Source: Parabacteroides acidifaciens (GTDB lineage: Bacteria > Bacteroidota > Bacteroidia > Bacteroidales > Tannerellaceae). Taken from it: a DNA stretch of 64,000 bases. The stretch spans positions 48,189-112,188 of the forward strand of contig NZ_QREV01000010.1 of the NCBI RefSeq assembly GCF_003363715.1, in the 5' to 3' direction. Of this stretch, positions 62,491-64,000 are shown one piece after another (the first letter of the stretch is position 1; each line of letters starts with the position of its first letter). The position numbers and the translations under genes are program-made. Below the pieces are notes generated by a model, which was given only the letters and a program-made list of their open reading frames with translations, was not told where the DNA came from and did no database searches.

Positions 62491-63606
62491 TTACACTTTT
62501 AAGAATATCCGTTGACGATAGAGAAAATACAGGAATCCCCAGCAAACAACGATATAGCCGATCGAGACAACCAATGGTTGGGCCGCTTCGGGCATCAGCC
62601 TTGCGATCCCGCCAAACAAAGCATCGGATGTAAAAGAGAAATTCACAAACTCCTGTGCCAGATAGATCGTAATCGAGTTCGTCCCGATCACCGTAAAGAA
62701 GAGTGTCCATTTGCGGAAATTCAGTACATCGACAATATAGAAGAACAACGCGAACATCCAGACCGAATAAGCTCCGACCACGCAAACAAAAGAGCTTGTC
62801 CACAGATTCTTATTGATCGGGAAGAAAAGCCCCCACAACAAACCAACCGCTAACAGCACAGCACCGGCAACGACCAGTCCGCCAACTTTCTTCTTATCCG
62901 TCAGTCCTTCCCGTTGCAGCTTGATAAATTCGCCCGTAAACATCCCCAACAAAGCCGTAGCGATAGCAGGAACAGTCGAAAGGATTCCCTCCGGATCATG
63001 CACCGTCAGATGCAGGCGTCCGGGTAACAGCATGCGGTCCACATAGCCAACCAGCGAACCTTCCATCGTAAACACGCCTGCCCCATTTCCATCTGGTGCG
63101 GGAACAAAGGCGAGCAGCAACCAATATCCGACCAGGATAGCCGCTGTAATCCAGACACGCGTAATCGTCCGGGTATTGACAAATATCAACGCTCCGAACA
63201 TCCACGCCAAACCGATACGTCCAAGAACGCTGGCGTAACGCTGGTGCTCGAAATCAAAATTCAGCAATCCGTTATAGATAAAGCCAAACAGGACCAGTGT
63301 CAGTCCCCGGCGAACGATCTTCTTATAGATATCGGCATCCGTCTTCCCCTGTTCCCGCTGTTTCTCCAACGAAAACGGGAACGAAATACCGGCAATAAAC
63401 AAAAACAACGGAAATATCGTGTCATGGTGCGTCAGCCCGTCCCACTTCACATGGTGCATCTGGTCGGCAATCGCCTGAAAAAAAGGATTCGGAAACAACG
63501 TTGCCAACGCAACAAAAAGGGAAGCCCCTCCCATAATAAAGAACATGTCAAACCCTCTCAGGGCATCCAGCGACAGCAACTGCCGGGATTGTTTTTGTTT
63601 TTCCAT
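62491..63606 (-). CDS. DUF5009/HGSNAT-like membrane acyltransferase, copy B
   Basis: A 371-residue paralogue of copy A, starting MEKQKQSRQLLSLDALRGFD at 63606. HVKWDGLTHHDTIFPLFLFIAGISFPFSL matches the helix-two region of copy A, and the ends of the two proteins are alike (YKRNIFLKV and YRQRIFLKV). A likely promoter is 45 bases upstream. Tandem duplication explains the pair; similar enough to align by eye, they are far from identical, so they have probably diverged in substrate. Confidence 0.86.
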   Translation of the reverse strand: MEKQKQSRQLLSLDALRGFDMFFIMGGASLFVALATLFPNPFFQAIADQMHHVKWDGLTHHDTIFPLFLFIAGISFPFSLEKQREQGKTDADIYKKIVRRGLTLVLFGFIYNGLLNFDFEHQRYASVLGRIGLAWMFGALIFVNTRTITRVWITAAILVGYWLLLAFVPAPDGNGAGVFTMEGSLVGYVDRMLLPGRLHLTVHDPEGILSTVPAIATALLGMFTGEFIKLQREGLTDKKKVGGLVVAGAVLLAVGLLWGLFFPINKNLWTSSFVCVVGAYSVWMFALFFYIVDVLNFRKWTLFFTVIGTNSITIYLAQEFVNFSFTSDALFGGIARLMPEAAQPLVVSIGYIVVCWGFLYFLYRQRIFLKV

Positions 63607-63650
63607 ATATACTATTTTGTCTTTTGAGTTGACCTTATCGATTGAAGATA

Positions 63651-63680
63651 CAAATATAGCTTTTTTCCCGCATAAGCAAG
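63651..63680 (-). promoter_or_regulatory. Promoter of the DUF5009 pair
   Basis: Minus-strand CTTG (63677-63680) and TATATTTG (63651-63658), 18 bases apart, near the TTTG / TAnnTTTG pattern. Between here and the end of the next frame (63832) I see nothing else. Confidence 0.45.
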
Positions 63681-63831
63681 ATATATAAGAAGCAGATATC
63701 ATTAGAGACGTTAGAATGTTTCACCTTTTCTCAAACAGTGAAAATAAGTTTTTATGCAAAGGAAGTTTTATCTACCTCCAATTATAATTTTCTTCATATC
63801 GATCGAACATCAGCTCTGGCTCACCCGATAA

Positions 63832-64000
63832 TCATTGGGGACAACCACAAGGATGAGGCAAATTATACAATAACCCTCTTTTTTGGCGTTTTTCTATTTC
63901 GTCCGAAATCTTGATCCACTTTGGATTGACTCTTTTCACGGTTTTAATCTTCTTTACTGACAACAGATGGAGTGAGGTGCGCAGGTTGTCTGAAAAAGCG
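63832..64000 (-). CDS. Unknown open frame cut by window end, copy 2 of the duplicated segment
   Basis: The minus strand is open from the window edge to a TGA at 63832-63834, reading LLSVKKIKTVKRVN, then WIKISDEIEKRQKRGLLYN and LPHPCGCPQ. It aligns in the same frame to LLSVEQVKTMKRVN and FSDEIEKHPGKG at 23.7 kb. The opposite strand is also open and also alike, so coding cannot be assumed. It is not recognised as a family. It may be the end of a small gene or a fragment of a mobile element. Confidence 0.4.
   Translation of the reverse strand, partial: AFSDNLRTSLHLLSVKKIKTVKRVNPKWIKISDEIEKRQKRGLLYNLPHPCGCPQ

Overview
The window looks like a chromosomal segment of a gut Bacteroidales bacterium, most likely Parabacteroides or a close relative. 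The evidence is the gene set (PCMD and DUF4250 proteins, DUF5009 acyltransferases, a CysQ/CysC/CysD/CysN-sulfotransferase locus, GH43, Fhs), frequent lipoprotein signal peptides, and repeated Bacteroidetes-type promoter -7 boxes (TAnnTTTG) upstream of operons. Nearly all genes lie on the minus strand; the exceptions are recJ-recQ-cobI and fhs. No rRNA, tRNA, CRISPR array, prophage or intact insertion sequence was seen.

Layout. 1-2812: tsaC, a polyprenyl-phosphate sugar transferase and a ClC chloride channel cut by the window edge. 3000-7110: recJ, recQ and a lone cobI. 7133-16491: a small unknown gene, fhs, an esterase, a di-haem peroxidase, a short DUF4250 gene, dapA, a DUF6913-like gene, ligA and a PCMD protein. 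16493-23180: sulfate uptake and PAPS synthesis (cysQ, SLC13 permease, cysC, cysD, cysN) next to a sulfotransferase. 23794-26230: patatin phospholipase, D-lactate dehydrogenase and two tiny membrane proteins. 26247-33697: a complete CzcCBA-type metal efflux system with its two-component regulators. 33769-50970: a large redox and metabolic locus. 51052-59013: a TetR-controlled ABC-2 efflux operon of YbhGFSR type, interrupted by repeats. 59087-63658: GH43, serine dehydratase and two DUF5009 membrane acyltransferases. The last bases hold a piece of an open frame that is duplicated near 23.7 kb.

The most unusual region is 35.8-51 kb. An IclR regulator, with three phased inverted repeats over its start, heads a set encoding a beta-propeller/di-haem peroxidase fusion, a RidA/chorismatase-fold protein, a cysteine-rich cupin lipoprotein, and a 1331-residue HzsA-related di-haem protein fused to NPCBM and SUMF1 domains. 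It is followed by a ResB-CcsA cytochrome c maturase, a VOC protein, DhaK, DhaL, an LsrF-type aldolase/thiolase and a propeller lipoprotein ending at a strong terminator. Between them, the giant and the fusion protein carry the domain types of the alpha, beta and gamma subunits of anammox hydrazine synthase. The true function here is unknown.

The second theme is repeats. Four unrelated intergenic tandem arrays have periods of 22, 22/21, 22 and 41 bp, near whole numbers of DNA turns. A 125-bp REP/MITE-like element occurs four times inside or beside the ABC efflux operon. A 14-bp-period AATTGACAATTGAT repeat lies beside dapA and ligA, and a related 21-base string sits in frame inside cysN.
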